Assembly (NCBI GenBank): GCA_002103105.1
Contig: DAAY01000003.1
Coordinates: forward strand, 1-64,000
Reading direction: 5' to 3'
Source of the DNA: Candidatus Gastranaerophilales bacterium HUM_1
Lineage (GTDB): Bacteria; Cyanobacteriota; Vampirovibrionia; Gastranaerophilales; Gastranaerophilaceae
Length of the DNA: 64,000 nt
Under the pieces are notes generated by a model, which was not told the origin of the DNA, did not search any database, and was given only the letters and a program-made list of their open reading frames with translations. The position numbers and the translations under genes were made by a program. Position 1 is the first letter of the stretch, and every line of letters begins with the position of its first letter. This document shows, piece after piece, positions 35,365-45,030 of this stretch.

Positions 35365-35690
35365 CTTCCTCTCCTTGGGGACACTAGCTGAACCGACGAA
35401 ACGAAGTTGAGTCGAGTGAAACTGCGTGCCGTATGGCTGAGGATTGAGGTGAGGGGTTAACCTTAACAAGAACAGTTTGAAATATTTCGCTTCGCTCAGT
35501 ATGACTATTGCGTTTTAAAATATCACTTTTACGAACCCAGTCATTGCGAACGAAAGTGAAGCAATCCAGCTTATTTTAATTGTCGGCGTGGCAACGCCGA
35601 CCTACTCTAATTAACCCATCTTCCAACCACAGCCATACGGCACACCGTTACGAACTTATTCCCTTATTCCTTTTCCCTAAAAAAACTATG
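35365..35690 (-). repeat. Dispersed intergenic repeat block, inverted copies of B, D, E and F
   Basis: The 441-base gap has no gene. On the minus strand it contains the B module (35370-35460, like 10155-10240). It also contains TCATACTGAGCGAAGCG (module D, about 35495), and AAGCTGGATTGCTTCACTTTCG...AATGACTGGG (module E, like 48930 and 49261). TCGGCGTGGCAACGCCGACC (35582-35602) is module F. Confidence 0.7.
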
Positions 35691-36324
35691 GCAAATACAT
35701 TAACATTTTTCTTGCAGAATCCTCTGGAACTTGAGCATACATTATTGCATTTGTTAACGCAATTCTTTTCGTTCCTTTTTGAATAATATTATTTATATTT
35801 TTTAGATTAATTTCACCAGCCAGAAAAACGGGAACATCAATATTTTCATTAACCCATAAAATATATTCTTCAACCACAAATTTATCATCTGCAATAGGTT
35901 CAAACGTAATATAATCAACACCTTCATTAACCGCTTTAATTACCTCATCTGGATTATGAGTTGACTTGCCTATTATAGCATTTTCACCCAAAACAGTATG
36001 TGCATCTTGAGGGCTTATATCATTTTGACCAAGATGTACACCATCAGCCTCTACTATCATCGCAATATCAGAACGATTATTTACAATAAATGTTGCCCCA
36101 TATTCATCACATAGAATTCTTAACTTAGAAGCAATTTCGACAACCACATTATCTGGATACGCCAACTCTCGGAGTATTACAATATCAACTCCCCCTTGTA
36201 AAGCAGAAGCTATTGCATCTAAAAATAAATCTTTTGATTCAAATTTGTCTGAATTTGTAATTAAACATAACTTCTTTTTCTCAAGTTTCAAAAGATTAAA
36301 TTGTTCTTTTAACTTATCCCACAT
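35686..36324 (-). CDS. thiE: Thiamine-phosphate synthase
   Basis: ThiE joins HMP-pyrophosphate and thiazole phosphate. The 212-residue TIM barrel has VDIVILRE (about residues 45-52), IVNNRSDIAMIVEADGVHLGQND, IIGKSTHNPDEV and the phosphate-binding VFLAGEINLKN. It is divergent enough that relaxed TenI-like function is possible. No TPP riboswitch (CTGAGA/ACCTGATCT) is seen upstream and no other thi genes are adjacent. Confidence 0.85.
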   Translation of the reverse strand: MWDKLKEQFNLLKLEKKKLCLITNSDKFESKDLFLDAIASALQGGVDIVILRELAYPDNVVVEIASKLRILCDEYGATFIVNNRSDIAMIVEADGVHLGQNDISPQDAHTVLGENAIIGKSTHNPDEVIKAVNEGVDYITFEPIADDKFVVEEYILWVNENIDVPVFLAGEINLKNINNIIQKGTKRIALTNAIMYAQVPEDSARKMLMYLP

Positions 36325-36533
36325 AAAAAAATAACCCTTCTAATACTTAAATACTACCATATAAAAGCCTTCTAGCGAAAAACACTATCTCTCTTTGTAA
36401 CAAATTTGTAAACTATTAAAGTTTTTAACAAAAATAACCGAAAAAATACATGTACAAATTCAACACTTATTTTATATAAAAATCGTTTTTATCCGAATAA
36501 TTTTTATGTTAAAATAACTGTAAGAGGAGCTTT

Positions 36534-37196
36534 ATGGTTGAAAATTTAGAAGAGTTATCTTTTGATATCCCAGATGGTGTATTAGACGAAATTCAACAAA
36601 ATATTGAACATATTATCCAAACATTTGATGTTCCAGAAGAAAATAAATTAGAAGTCATCAAACAAATTAATTTTATGTATTCAAGAACAAAATATTTGTC
36701 ACAAACAGATGAACTTACTGGATTATCAAACAGAAGATGTTTTGATAATACTTATGAAAAAGAATTTTTGAGAGCAAAAAGATATAACAATAAACTTACA
36801 GTTGTAATTTTTGATATTGATTATTTTAAATCAGTAAACGATACTTATGGACACCAATGCGGAGATTATATCCTCAAACAAGTTGCTAATTCTGCTCTTC
36901 AAACCTTCAGAAAAACTGACACTGTTTTTAGATATGGCGGAGAAGAATTTGTTGTAATCCTAACAGAAACAGATATTGAACAATCAATCATCCCTCTAGA
37001 AAGATTTAGAAAAACAATAGAAACTCTTGATCTTGAATATCAAGGTCAAAAAGTTAATATTACAGTAAGCATTGGAGCATGCCAGCTTAATGAAGAAACT
37101 TCAACCAAAGAAGAGTTATTAGAAAAAGCTGACACAGCATTATACAAAGCTAAAAATTGTGGAAGAAACCAAGTAATACTTAATAAAGCCCTGTAA
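36534..37196 (+). CDS. GGDEF diguanylate cyclase
   Basis: This 220-residue cytosolic protein has an N-terminal helical segment (residues 1-55) and a GGDEF domain with the active site GGEEF at 135-139. FDIDYFKSVNDTYGH binds metal and guanine. It should make cyclic di-GMP. No sensor domain or membrane helix is present. AAGAGGAGC precedes the ATG. The end overlaps the convergent 404-residue gene by 17 bases. Confidence 0.93.
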   Translation: MVENLEELSFDIPDGVLDEIQQNIEHIIQTFDVPEENKLEVIKQINFMYSRTKYLSQTDELTGLSNRRCFDNTYEKEFLRAKRYNNKLTVVIFDIDYFKSVNDTYGHQCGDYILKQVANSALQTFRKTDTVFRYGGEEFVVILTETDIEQSIIPLERFRKTIETLDLEYQGQKVNITVSIGACQLNEETSTKEELLEKADTALYKAKNCGRNQVILNKAL

Positions 37197-38394
37197 TATC
37201 TAATATTTTTTGAAATTTCAACCATCCAGAAGCAACGTGTTGAACGTTGTCTATTCTTATTACACTAGCGTTTGGAGTAACCCCAGGTTTAACCCAGTTT
37301 GCTGAATTTGGAAGTCCACCAGCAAAAATACCTGTTTTTACTTGTGTTTTACTCAAAAAATAATTTCCTATGGACATTGATTTGAATAATATTTTTTTCA
37401 AATCCTCACTATCGGTACAAAAATAAATAGATGCCATGCCTTCCATAATTGTTCCTAAACTGCAAAGCCTTACATTATCCTTGAAAGCACCAAAATAGCT
37501 GTTATTTTTGTTAGTAATTTGATTGCTCAACATCGGAATAGCTATTTGCTCAGCATAAGCACGCATTGTATTTTTTTCTGATGGAGTAACCAGATTTGCT
37601 TTGAATAACTTTTCAATAGTCAAAACAGACCAATGATCGAATGGAATATCTAAATCCATCTTTTTTCTTGTTTTCACAAGGTATAAAATAGTTTTCTTTA
37701 TTGCATCAAGCCATTTCTGTTGAGGGTCAACTTCGTATAAATACATCAACCCAGCAGCAGCTTCTGCGGGATAATAAATTGCTTCTGCTTCTTTATTTAT
37801 CTCCTTTTTATCCAAATCATAGTAAGCATAAATGTTACCCTCTTCATTTTGCAAAGACAAAATAAATTCACCCAATCCTTGAATAACATCTAATTCAATT
37901 TCTTGTTCTTTGTAGAGATTAGCCAAAGCACACAACGCAATTCCAGAAGCTCCAGATTTTGCGATATTTATATTTAATTCTTCTTCTTTTGGATTAGAAA
38001 TGACCGCATAACGAGTATCATCAATCTTTTTTATATAATTTTCTACAAAATATTTAGAAGCCTTTAATCTTGCATCATGGTATTTATTTTCAAGCCCCAA
38101 AATTTCATATAAATACATAGAATACAAAACACCAGCATGACGAAGGGAATTGTATTGGTCATTGTCATACTCAATTTCAGGATTAACATTATTTCTATAC
38201 TTAAACCTACCATTTTCCAAAATATTTCTATCTATATAGCCCATAGAAAGAGAAATTTCCGTATAGTAAGGTAAATCTTTAGTATTTTTTTTTACAATTT
38301 TTTTTGCATCTTTGTAGAAGATGGAAGCAAAAATTGCAACCAATGCAACAAATATTGTAGGAATATATACAGTTGGTGATGATAAATCAAACAT
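37180..38394 (-). CDS. Membrane-anchored protein with helical-toroid-like domain
   Basis: This 404-residue protein has one N-terminal membrane helix (IPTIFVALVAIFASIFY, about residues 11-27). A large helical part with repeated motifs follows (YNSLRHAGVLYSMYLYEIL, YPAEAAAGLMYLYEV, LCSLGTIMEGMASIYF). The pattern resembles six-hairpin (alpha/alpha)6 glycosidase or epimerase folds. Acidic residues around YYPAEAA and DHWSVLTIEKLF could be catalytic, but this is not certain. It may act on cell-surface glycans. Convergent with the cyclase gene. Confidence 0.7.
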   Translation of the reverse strand: MFDLSSPTVYIPTIFVALVAIFASIFYKDAKKIVKKNTKDLPYYTEISLSMGYIDRNILENGRFKYRNNVNPEIEYDNDQYNSLRHAGVLYSMYLYEILGLENKYHDARLKASKYFVENYIKKIDDTRYAVISNPKEEELNINIAKSGASGIALCALANLYKEQEIELDVIQGLGEFILSLQNEEGNIYAYYDLDKKEINKEAEAIYYPAEAAAGLMYLYEVDPQQKWLDAIKKTILYLVKTRKKMDLDIPFDHWSVLTIEKLFKANLVTPSEKNTMRAYAEQIAIPMLSNQITNKNNSYFGAFKDNVRLCSLGTIMEGMASIYFCTDSEDLKKILFKSMSIGNYFLSKTQVKTGIFAGGLPNSANWVKPGVTPNASVIRIDNVQHVASGWLKFQKILDITGLY

Positions 38395-38586
38395 AGAATT
38401 ATTATAACAAACTAATTAGAAATAATAATAAAACGTTTGTAGGATTTTTTAATAAATTATTTTTAACACTTCTTAATATACAAAAAATAACTAACAATTT
38501 TTAATTGTATTTAAACTTTATATAAACATAGGATTTTTATTCTAGGGGAAATAAAAAAGAACAAAGAAAATAAAGGGGAAAATTTT

Positions 38587-39948
38587 ATGAACGTATCACG
38601 CATTTTTAGCAGTGTTGGGCAATTTTTTGGCAAGAGTTCAGGAAAAGTAGCAGAAGTAATTCCAGAAATTGCAAAACCAGTTCGGATGACAAAAACATTA
38701 AGAGATCCAAACACATGGAGAATTATTGGTCTTGAAAGAACAATTACACGTAATGGTCAAGAAGCAACAGCAAGAATTGATTATCTTGGAAATGGTTCAA
38801 GAAGATTGACAATTAATGGCGGTGGAGATAATACTCTTTGGAGAACAACAACTGTAACCAGAGAAAAAGGTGCAAGCGTATTTGGCGGAGATAAAATTAC
38901 CGTAGATAAAGATACCTCTAAATATTGGTGTTATGGTGAAAAATCAACTTTAACAAAAGAATACAACCCACAAGGCGTTCTTCAACACAAAGGATTGAAA
39001 TACCACAAAAACTCTGGTAATGAATACCATACATACGTTGAAGCTACTCAAGATAGAGTTTATGGTGAATATCCTTTAGAACATTCCGTTGAGAGTATGT
39101 TAAAAGACCCCCGTGAAACAAAAAATATTCAACATTCACTAAAAAAACAATATGGCTCATGTTATTCTGGTAAATTAGATACTCCTAGATATAGCGACAA
39201 TTATGGCAATTTTACCGCTAAAGAAACAAATTATGCAAAAGCCGTGAAAGCTAAAGAACAAGCCGCAATTGATGCAGCCAAAAAAGCTGAACAAGAAGCA
39301 ATTGCAGCTAAAGCTGCCGCAGAAAAAGCTGCTGCCGAATTAAGAGCAAAACAACCAAGAATTAATATTGGAAAAGCATTCAATAAAGATGTTAATGCTT
39401 TAACTGTCAAAGAAACAACACTTGCAAATGGCACAGTTCAAAGAACTTTCACAGACCCAGATACAGGCAAAGTTTTAGCAAAAACAGAAGATTTAGGTAT
39501 TCTACATAAAGAATGGATTTATGGCGGAAAAGCTGACATGATTTATATGAAACAAGTTGGCAAAGACCAACCATATATCTTGGCTAAAAAAGGCAATTAT
39601 ACACAAATTAGACAAATGAAAAAAGAAAACCATGGTTATGGAGTTGTAGATACTATTGATGATAATCTTTATTATAACGATGGAGCATCATCACTAAAAA
39701 GATTCTCTTGCAACACCGATAACTCAAGAGGGAAAATACAAATCTATGATGAAAAAGCAGCAGCCGAAAGAACAAAATTTCCATCTCTAGCTGATATGCA
39801 TCCTGATTATCCAGTATTTATGGTTACTCAAGGTTCTGTTAATCCATATGCACCTCAAAAAGCTCACAATTATCTTAAAGCATTGAATAAAGATGCACAA
39901 AACAATGTATTAAATCTTGAAGATTTGTTCTCAGATTATAGAGCGTAA
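38587..39948 (+). CDS. Unknown 453-residue protein with Ala-rich coiled coil
   Basis: Not recognised. The N-terminal half (residues 1-210) is beta-rich with repeated T-x-T and G-N patterns (ATARIDYLGNGSRRLTINGG). An Ala/Lys/Glu coiled coil follows at about 220-257 (AIDAAKKAEQEAIAAKAAAEKA is its core, given here in part), then another beta-rich half (RTFTDPDTGKVLAKTEDLG). There is no signal peptide. AAAGGGGAAAATTTT precedes the ATG. A terminator follows, so it is monocistronic. Structural or surface role is possible. Confidence 0.7.
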   Translation: MNVSRIFSSVGQFFGKSSGKVAEVIPEIAKPVRMTKTLRDPNTWRIIGLERTITRNGQEATARIDYLGNGSRRLTINGGGDNTLWRTTTVTREKGASVFGGDKITVDKDTSKYWCYGEKSTLTKEYNPQGVLQHKGLKYHKNSGNEYHTYVEATQDRVYGEYPLEHSVESMLKDPRETKNIQHSLKKQYGSCYSGKLDTPRYSDNYGNFTAKETNYAKAVKAKEQAAIDAAKKAEQEAIAAKAAAEKAAAELRAKQPRINIGKAFNKDVNALTVKETTLANGTVQRTFTDPDTGKVLAKTEDLGILHKEWIYGGKADMIYMKQVGKDQPYILAKKGNYTQIRQMKKENHGYGVVDTIDDNLYYNDGASSLKRFSCNTDNSRGKIQIYDEKAAAERTKFPSLADMHPDYPVFMVTQGSVNPYAPQKAHNYLKALNKDAQNNVLNLEDLFSDYRA

Positions 39949-39976
39949 TTGAAAAAAAATTAAATATTAAACGATT

Positions 39977-40006
39977 AAGGTGCTAAATAATTTAGCACCT
40001 TTTTTG
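39977..40006 (+). terminator. Terminator after the 453-residue gene
   Basis: AAGGTGCTAAA/TTTAGCACCTT stem followed by a T-run. Confidence 0.9.
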
Positions 40007-40014
40007 TGAATAAC

Positions 40015-40042
40015 TTGTTTTATGTACTTGATATAGTATAAT
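40015..40042 (+). promoter_or_regulatory. Promoter of manC
   Basis: TTGTTT (40015-40020), 16 bases, perfect TATAAT (40037-40042). The leader carries AAGGAGCT before the ATG at 40078. Confidence 0.7.
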
Positions 40043-40077
40043 GCTTGGTGAAAGATACATTAAATAAGGAGCTTTGA

Positions 40078-41448
40078 ATGTTTGGAGTAATATTAGCTGG
40101 CGGATTAGGTAGCAGATTATGGCCTCTGTCAAGAGAGTTATACCCAAAACAACTTTTAACACTAAATACCGACAAAAGCCTTTTACAAACGACTTTTGAA
40201 CGCTTAAATAAATTTATTCCAGCTAAAAAAATTATTAGTGTTACTAATTCAAAACACCACTCAAATATCAAAATGCAACTTTCTAAATTGAGCGAAGAAA
40301 CAATTATTCTCGCAGAACCTATTTCAAAAAATACTGCTCCTGCTATTGCTTTAAGTGTTAAATATATCGTTGAAAATTTTGAAGATGATGACGTAATCCT
40401 CGTTGTTCCATCTGATTTACAAATAAACGATAGCGAAAAATTTATTCAAACTATGCAAAGTGCTGAGCATTTTGCAAAAGAAGGTCATATTGTTACTTTT
40501 GGCGTTAAACCAAACTACCCAGAAACAGGATTTGGTTATATTTGTACAAAAGAAGAAAAAGTTGTAAATTTTGTAGAAAAACCAGACAAACAAACAGCAG
40601 AAAAATATATTCAAGACGGTAATTATTTCTGGAATAGCGGAATTTTTATGTTCAAAGCTTCTACTATAATTGAAGAAATCAAAAAATATTGTCCAAAAAT
40701 TGATACAGTTATTCAAAAGATAGATTTCTCAGAAAAATCTATCTCGTTCACAGAATTTGATAAAATGCCAAATATTTCAATCGATTATGCTGTTATGGAA
40801 AAAAGCTCAAATATTGTAATGGTAGAATTACAATCAGATTGGAAAGATTTAGGCTCTTGGAAATCTATTTACGAAATTAGCCCAAAAGATGAAAATAACA
40901 ATGTTTTTGTTGGACACGTATTAGATAAAGGTTCAAAAAATTCATTAGTTTATTCATCATCAAAACTTGTTGCAACTATTGGACTTGAAGATACTGTTAT
41001 TGTTGAGACAGAAGATGCAATTTTGGCTTGTAAAAAAGATAAAACAGAAGAAGTTAAACAAGTTTATGAAACACTCAAACAACAACACGATGGAACACAA
41101 AAAGTTCATAAAACAGTATATCGCCCATGGGGTTTTTATACAGTAATTGCAGAAGGTAAAGGTTTCCAAACAAAAATTATTCACGTAAACCCAGGACAAA
41201 AATTATCTGTTCAATCTCATAATTACAGAAGTGAACATTGGGTAGTACTTTCTGGCATGGCAAAAGTTGTATTAGAAGGCAAAGATAGAATACTTTCTCC
41301 TGGACACAGTATTGATATTGCAGTAAAAGCTATTCACTCATTACAAAATCCATACGAAGAAGATTTAGAAATTATCGAAATACAAAAGGGTGATATTTTG
41401 TCAGAAGATGACATTATTCGCTACGAAGATATATATGGTAGAGTGTAA
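40078..41448 (+). CDS. manC: Mannose-1-phosphate guanylyltransferase / mannose-6-phosphate isomerase
   Basis: The N-terminal nucleotidyltransferase has ILAGGLGSRLWPLSRELYPK (residues 5-24) and FVEKPDKQTAEKYI, and makes GDP-mannose. The C-terminal cupin (from about residue 340, RPWGFYTVIAEGKGFQTKII) holds the type II phosphomannose isomerase motif with QSHNYRSEHWVVLSG. Length of 456 is normal for the bifunctional form. It supplies GDP-mannose for polysaccharide or glycoprotein synthesis; the glycosyltransferases at 55 and 59 kb are possible users. Confidence 0.95.
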   Translation: MFGVILAGGLGSRLWPLSRELYPKQLLTLNTDKSLLQTTFERLNKFIPAKKIISVTNSKHHSNIKMQLSKLSEETIILAEPISKNTAPAIALSVKYIVENFEDDDVILVVPSDLQINDSEKFIQTMQSAEHFAKEGHIVTFGVKPNYPETGFGYICTKEEKVVNFVEKPDKQTAEKYIQDGNYFWNSGIFMFKASTIIEEIKKYCPKIDTVIQKIDFSEKSISFTEFDKMPNISIDYAVMEKSSNIVMVELQSDWKDLGSWKSIYEISPKDENNNVFVGHVLDKGSKNSLVYSSSKLVATIGLEDTVIVETEDAILACKKDKTEEVKQVYETLKQQHDGTQKVHKTVYRPWGFYTVIAEGKGFQTKIIHVNPGQKLSVQSHNYRSEHWVVLSGMAKVVLEGKDRILSPGHSIDIAVKAIHSLQNPYEEDLEIIEIQKGDILSEDDIIRYEDIYGRV

Positions 41449-41494
41449 GTTTTTATTTTCAATTAATTCATAAACTGGTTTTCTTTTTTGAATA

Positions 41495-41745
41495 TAATGT
41501 CATACTGAGCAAAGTGAAGTATCTCTAACTGGGGCAAACAGCTAGAGATTCCGAAACGAGTTCGAAATGACTACTGTGCACAACTCTCTCCAAGGGAGAG
41601 AGAGAAATTGTCTTTGAGCCATTGGCGAAAAGTTACAATTTCGAGAGAGTTTTTTTCATTATTACTCAACCAACCCCTCTACCTTAATCCCTCGGCCCTT
41701 GGGGAGGGAAACAAATAAACATAATCAACTTATCCACCCATAAAC
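41495..41745 (+). repeat. Dispersed intergenic repeat block (modules D, C, A)
   Basis: The gap 41449-41821 has no gene. TCATACTGAGCAAAGTGAAG (module D, 41499) is followed by AACTCTCTCC/GGAGAGAG and module C (AAATTGTCTTTGAGCC...GCGAAAAGTTACAATTTCG). Then comes the A module AACCCCTCTACCTTAATCCC with CCTTGGGGAGGGAAAC and AACTTATCCACC. Confidence 0.72.
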
Positions 41746-41756
41746 TTCAACATAAA

Positions 41757-41796
41757 CGAAATGCCCAAAACAGTTGCAGTTGTTTTGGGCAAAATT
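41757..41796 (-). terminator. Terminator after the 77/80-residue gene
   Basis: GCCCAAAAC/GTTTTGGGC stem on the minus strand followed by ATTTCGTTT. The T-run is imperfect. Confidence 0.65.
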
Positions 41797-41821
41797 TGTC
41801 TAAGAATGTCTGGTAGTCGTT

Positions 41822-42061
41822 CTATTCTTTCACGAAATCGTTATTATGGAAGTGCAAAAGTTTTGCTAAATTCCATTGTCTTTGTTGGACATCTTGAATA
41901 TGTTCTTTAATCTGGTCTAACTCTCCAACCAAAGTTTGCAAATCTTTGTTCCGTCTTACATAAACTTGGGAAATCGGCATCACCTCCAGCTCGGTTTCTT
42001 CAGTCCATGAAGGTAAAAAACATCCTGCTTCAAACATTTTCTTTTCGTCCATAGTTATCAC
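41822..42061 (-). CDS. Unknown small acidic protein
   Basis: The GTG at 42061 lies four bases after GGAG; an ATG at 42052 is the alternative (77-80 residues). The second half is a predicted coiled coil (LVGELDQIKEHIQDVQQRQW). It is not recognised. It follows the 70-residue gene by 27 bases and is probably co-transcribed. Confidence 0.65.
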   Translation of the reverse strand: MITMDEKKMFEAGCFLPSWTEETELEVMPISQVYVRRNKDLQTLVGELDQIKEHIQDVQQRQWNLAKLLHFHNNDFVKE

Positions 42062-42088
42062 ATATCTCCAAAATCTTCAGCTACGCTA

Positions 42089-42301
42089 TTATCTGTTCTC
42101 GTCGGTTAACAATGAATGAAAGAAGTCTGTTAACTTGAAATTACCATACTTGAAAGCATAAGGCTTCTTTGAATATTCACTGTTTGAAATCTTGTTTAAT
42201 GTATTCATTTCTTCTTGAGATAATGAACCAAAATCAAAACTGGTCATTTCTGCATAATCTAACATTAAATCTTCTACATCCATAATCTTTTTCTCAGACA
42301 T
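42089..42301 (-). CDS. Unknown 70-residue acidic protein
   Basis: A short helical, acidic protein (VEDLMLDYAEMTSFDFGSL, then KPYAFKYGNFKLTDFFHSLL). AAGGAGTGTAGAAACG precedes the ATG. It is first of a two-gene unit with the gene at 41822. Function unknown. Confidence 0.65.
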   Translation of the reverse strand: MSEKKIMDVEDLMLDYAEMTSFDFGSLSQEEMNTLNKISNSEYSKKPYAFKYGNFKLTDFFHSLLTDENR

Positions 42302-42423
42302 CGTTTCTACACTCCTTAAAGTTTGTTTTCTAATTACATATTCACTATCGGAATGATTTTGTGAAAACTTTAGAAAATTGATTAGTTTTGTAACAAAATT
42401 TAATATTCCATGTCAAAACATAA

Positions 42424-42457
42424 TAAAACACCGCATTTTGAAAAAACACGGTGTTTA
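42424..42457 (-). terminator. Terminator after ilvE
   Basis: AAACACCG/CGGTGTTTT stem on the minus strand followed by ATT, 25 bases past the ilvE stop. Confidence 0.75.
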
Positions 42458-42482
42458 TATTTTTATAAATCTGCAATATTTC

Positions 42483-43517
42483 TTATGCGATAACTCTTAT
42501 CCAACCTTCAGGAGCTTCAATTCTTCCATATTGAATACCTGTAAGAGTTTCATACAATTTTTGAGAAATTGGACCCATTTTTTCCATTCCAGATGGGAAA
42601 CAAATTTCCTTGCCATGGTCAACAATTTTGCCAACTGGAGAAATAACTGCGGCTGTACCACACAAACCACATTCTGCAAAATCTTTTAGTTCTGACAAAT
42701 AAACTTCTCTTTCTTCTGTTTCTAAACCTAAGTATTCTTTTGCCACATACATCAATGATCTTCTTGTGATTGATGGCAAAATACTATCAGATTTTGGAGT
42801 TACAACTTTATTATCTTTAGTTACGAAGAAGAAGTTAGCTCCACCTGTTTCTTCTACTTTTGTTCTTGTTAAAGCATCTGGATATAAGTTTTCATCATAT
42901 CCTTGAGCATGAGCAGTAACAATTGCGTGCAAACTCATTGCGTAATTCAAACCAGCTTTAACATGACCTGTACCGTGAGGAGCAGCTCTATCAAAATCAC
43001 TAACAGTCAAAGTAATTGGTTTAGCTCCACCTTTAAAATATGGTCCAACAGGAGAAGCAAAAATTCTGAATTGATATTCAGCAGATGGTTTAACACCCAT
43101 AACAGGAGCAGAACCAAACATAAAAGGTCTTAAGTAAAGAGTTGCACCAGTTCCATATGGAGGAACAAATTTCAAATTTGCTTTTACAACTTGTTCAACT
43201 GCTTCAACAAATCTATCTTCAGGGAATACAGGCATTTCAAGTCTTTTTGCTGTATCAGACATTCTTTTTGCATTCATATCTGGTCTAAAAACAACAACTT
43301 TACCATCAACTGTTGTATAAGCCTTCATACCTTCAAAACAAGTTTGAGCATATTGCAAAACTCCAGCACTTTCATTCAAAACAATATTTGAATCTTCAGT
43401 AAGCAAGCCTTCGTCCCATTTTCCATCTTTGTAATTTGAAACATATCTTTTATCAGTTTTGTGATAACCAAAACCAACATTTGCCCAGTCAATATTTGCC
43501 TTTTCTTCTGTTACCAT
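42483..43517 (-). CDS. ilvE: Branched-chain amino-acid aminotransferase
   Basis: This PLP enzyme of fold type IV interconverts Leu/Ile/Val and their 2-keto acids. The 344-residue length and opening (NIDWANVGFGYHKTDKRYVS) match the long BCAT subfamily. ATLYLRPFMFGS, the PLP lysine in HVKAGLNYAMS, and VEETGGANFFFV are family hallmarks. AAGGAAGGTAT precedes the ATG. It lies 43 bases after dnaN in the same direction. Confidence 0.96.
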   Translation of the reverse strand: MVTEEKANIDWANVGFGYHKTDKRYVSNYKDGKWDEGLLTEDSNIVLNESAGVLQYAQTCFEGMKAYTTVDGKVVVFRPDMNAKRMSDTAKRLEMPVFPEDRFVEAVEQVVKANLKFVPPYGTGATLYLRPFMFGSAPVMGVKPSAEYQFRIFASPVGPYFKGGAKPITLTVSDFDRAAPHGTGHVKAGLNYAMSLHAIVTAHAQGYDENLYPDALTRTKVEETGGANFFFVTKDNKVVTPKSDSILPSITRRSLMYVAKEYLGLETEEREVYLSELKDFAECGLCGTAAVISPVGKIVDHGKEICFPSGMEKMGPISQKLYETLTGIQYGRIEAPEGWIRVIA

Positions 43518-43560
43518 ATAAAATACCTTCCTTCTATATTTAAAACTTTTATTTAACCAA

Positions 43561-44682
43561 TTATCTAATTTGAACAGGCATAATCAAACAAATGAAATCT
43601 TCATCACTGTTTGGTTTCAAAACTGTTGCAGATAAACTTGCATTCAAACCTATAATTACTTCATCACTTTCAATAATTCTCAAAGCATCTAAAACAAATT
43701 TATAATTGAATGCAATCAATAATTCTTCTGCTGTATATTGAATATCAATTTTATCTTCTGATTTACCAGAATCTGGGGTATCAGCAGACAAAGTTAATTC
43801 ATTATCAGCGAACAACATCTTAACAATACTTGTTTTATCATTAACCATAACTGAAACTCTTTCTAAAGCAGCAATCAATTGAGAAACATTTACGATTGCT
43901 TGTTTTGGACTTTCAGAAGGAATTAACTGATTATACTTAGGGAATTGACCATCTAATAATCTTGAAATTGTTAATGTTTTTTCAGTTTTGAAAATGATTG
44001 TAGATTTGTCTTTGCAAATTTTAATTGTATCTTCATCAATAAATGATGACATTTTCAAAAATTCATTCAATGTTCTTGATGGAATAATCAACTGAGTTTC
44101 TTCTGTGAAACTGCTAGTCAATTTTTCTCTAACACGTGCAAGTCTGTTACCATCAGTTGAAGCAATTTCTAAAACTCCATCAGAAAAATCACAAACAATA
44201 CCAGATAAAAGATTACTTACTTCGTAACCAGCAGCAGCAAATCCAGCTTGTCTAATACCTTTCAAAAATGGTTTTAATTCTACATCAAAACATTTTGTAT
44301 CATCTATTTCGTAATTAGAAACTTCTGGAGGAAATTCAGAGGCAGAAATTCCAATAATATCAAATTTTGATTTTTGGCAAGAAATATTTACGTTTGTACC
44401 ACCATCTTCTGTTTCGATTGTAATTAAATCATTGCTTAACTTAGAAACAATTTCATTTAATTTTTTAGCAGGTAAAGTAATTTTACCAGCTTCAACAATT
44501 TGAGCATCAACCGTAGTGATAACAGTTAAAACTAAATCAGTTGCTGTTAAACGTAATTTATTATTTTCTAAAGTTTCAATCAAAATATTATACAAAACAG
44601 GTTGAACAGCTTTTTGAGAAGTAGCTCTTTCAACAATTTTGATACCATTATATAAATCTTCTTTGCTTATTACAAATTTCAT
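43561..44682 (-). CDS. dnaN: DNA polymerase III beta subunit (sliding clamp)
   Basis: The clamp encircles DNA and tethers the replicase. The 373-residue protein has three beta-clamp domains; TATDLVLTVITTVDA, ASTDGNRLARVREKL and the C-terminal IMPVQIR are typical. AAGGAG precedes the ATG. A TATAAT (44705-44710) fits its -10 box. dnaA and recF are not adjacent, unlike the usual dnaA-dnaN-recF order, as in many cyanobacteria. The gene lies about 10 kb from the DnaA-box-like cluster at 54.6 kb. Confidence 0.96.
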   Translation of the reverse strand: MKFVISKEDLYNGIKIVERATSQKAVQPVLYNILIETLENNKLRLTATDLVLTVITTVDAQIVEAGKITLPAKKLNEIVSKLSNDLITIETEDGGTNVNISCQKSKFDIIGISASEFPPEVSNYEIDDTKCFDVELKPFLKGIRQAGFAAAGYEVSNLLSGIVCDFSDGVLEIASTDGNRLARVREKLTSSFTEETQLIIPSRTLNEFLKMSSFIDEDTIKICKDKSTIIFKTEKTLTISRLLDGQFPKYNQLIPSESPKQAIVNVSQLIAALERVSVMVNDKTSIVKMLFADNELTLSADTPDSGKSEDKIDIQYTAEELLIAFNYKFVLDALRIIESDEVIIGLNASLSATVLKPNSDEDFICLIMPVQIR

Positions 44683-45030
44683 TCCCTAACACTCCTTAAA
44701 TGTATTATATACCTAGAATTATAGAATAAATAGACCTAAAAGGGAATAATAATTACAAGATATTAAGGAAATAAAACCCGTTCTCTTTTACACTTTTTAA
44801 CATTATATGAAGGAAGGGTAGAAAAAACACTTAAAATATTTTATACTATAAATGTAGTAAAATTTAATTGATTTGAAAGGTTAGTAGTTTGGGGGATATT
44901 CCCTCTATTTGAAGTATTGATTTTAGTGGCTGATAGGTTAGAATTGTTTAGTAATGTAAAAATTAACTAATTATTAGTCAAAAAATTAGTTTCAAGAAAC
45001 TTATAGTATAAAATTGTAGGTAGTTGCGTT
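44683..45030 (+). other. Divergent dnaN / GAF-GGDEF-HD-GYP intergenic region
   Basis: 348 bases without a gene. It holds the dnaN -10 box (44705-44710). A perfect 7-bp inverted repeat AACTAAT/ATTAGTT (44965-44971, 44985-44991) could be an operator. A TATAAA (45007-45012) could start a very short leader for the rightward gene. No cyclic di-GMP riboswitch hallmark and no DnaA-box cluster were seen. Confidence 0.5.

Noticed and set aside
36325..36533. TPP riboswitch upstream of thiE
   Set aside because: The conserved CTGAGA and ACCTGATCT-type sequences are absent.
44683..45030. Cyclic di-GMP riboswitch before the GAF-GGDEF-HD-GYP gene
   Set aside because: No GEMM-type conserved core is seen; the region is plain AT-rich sequence.
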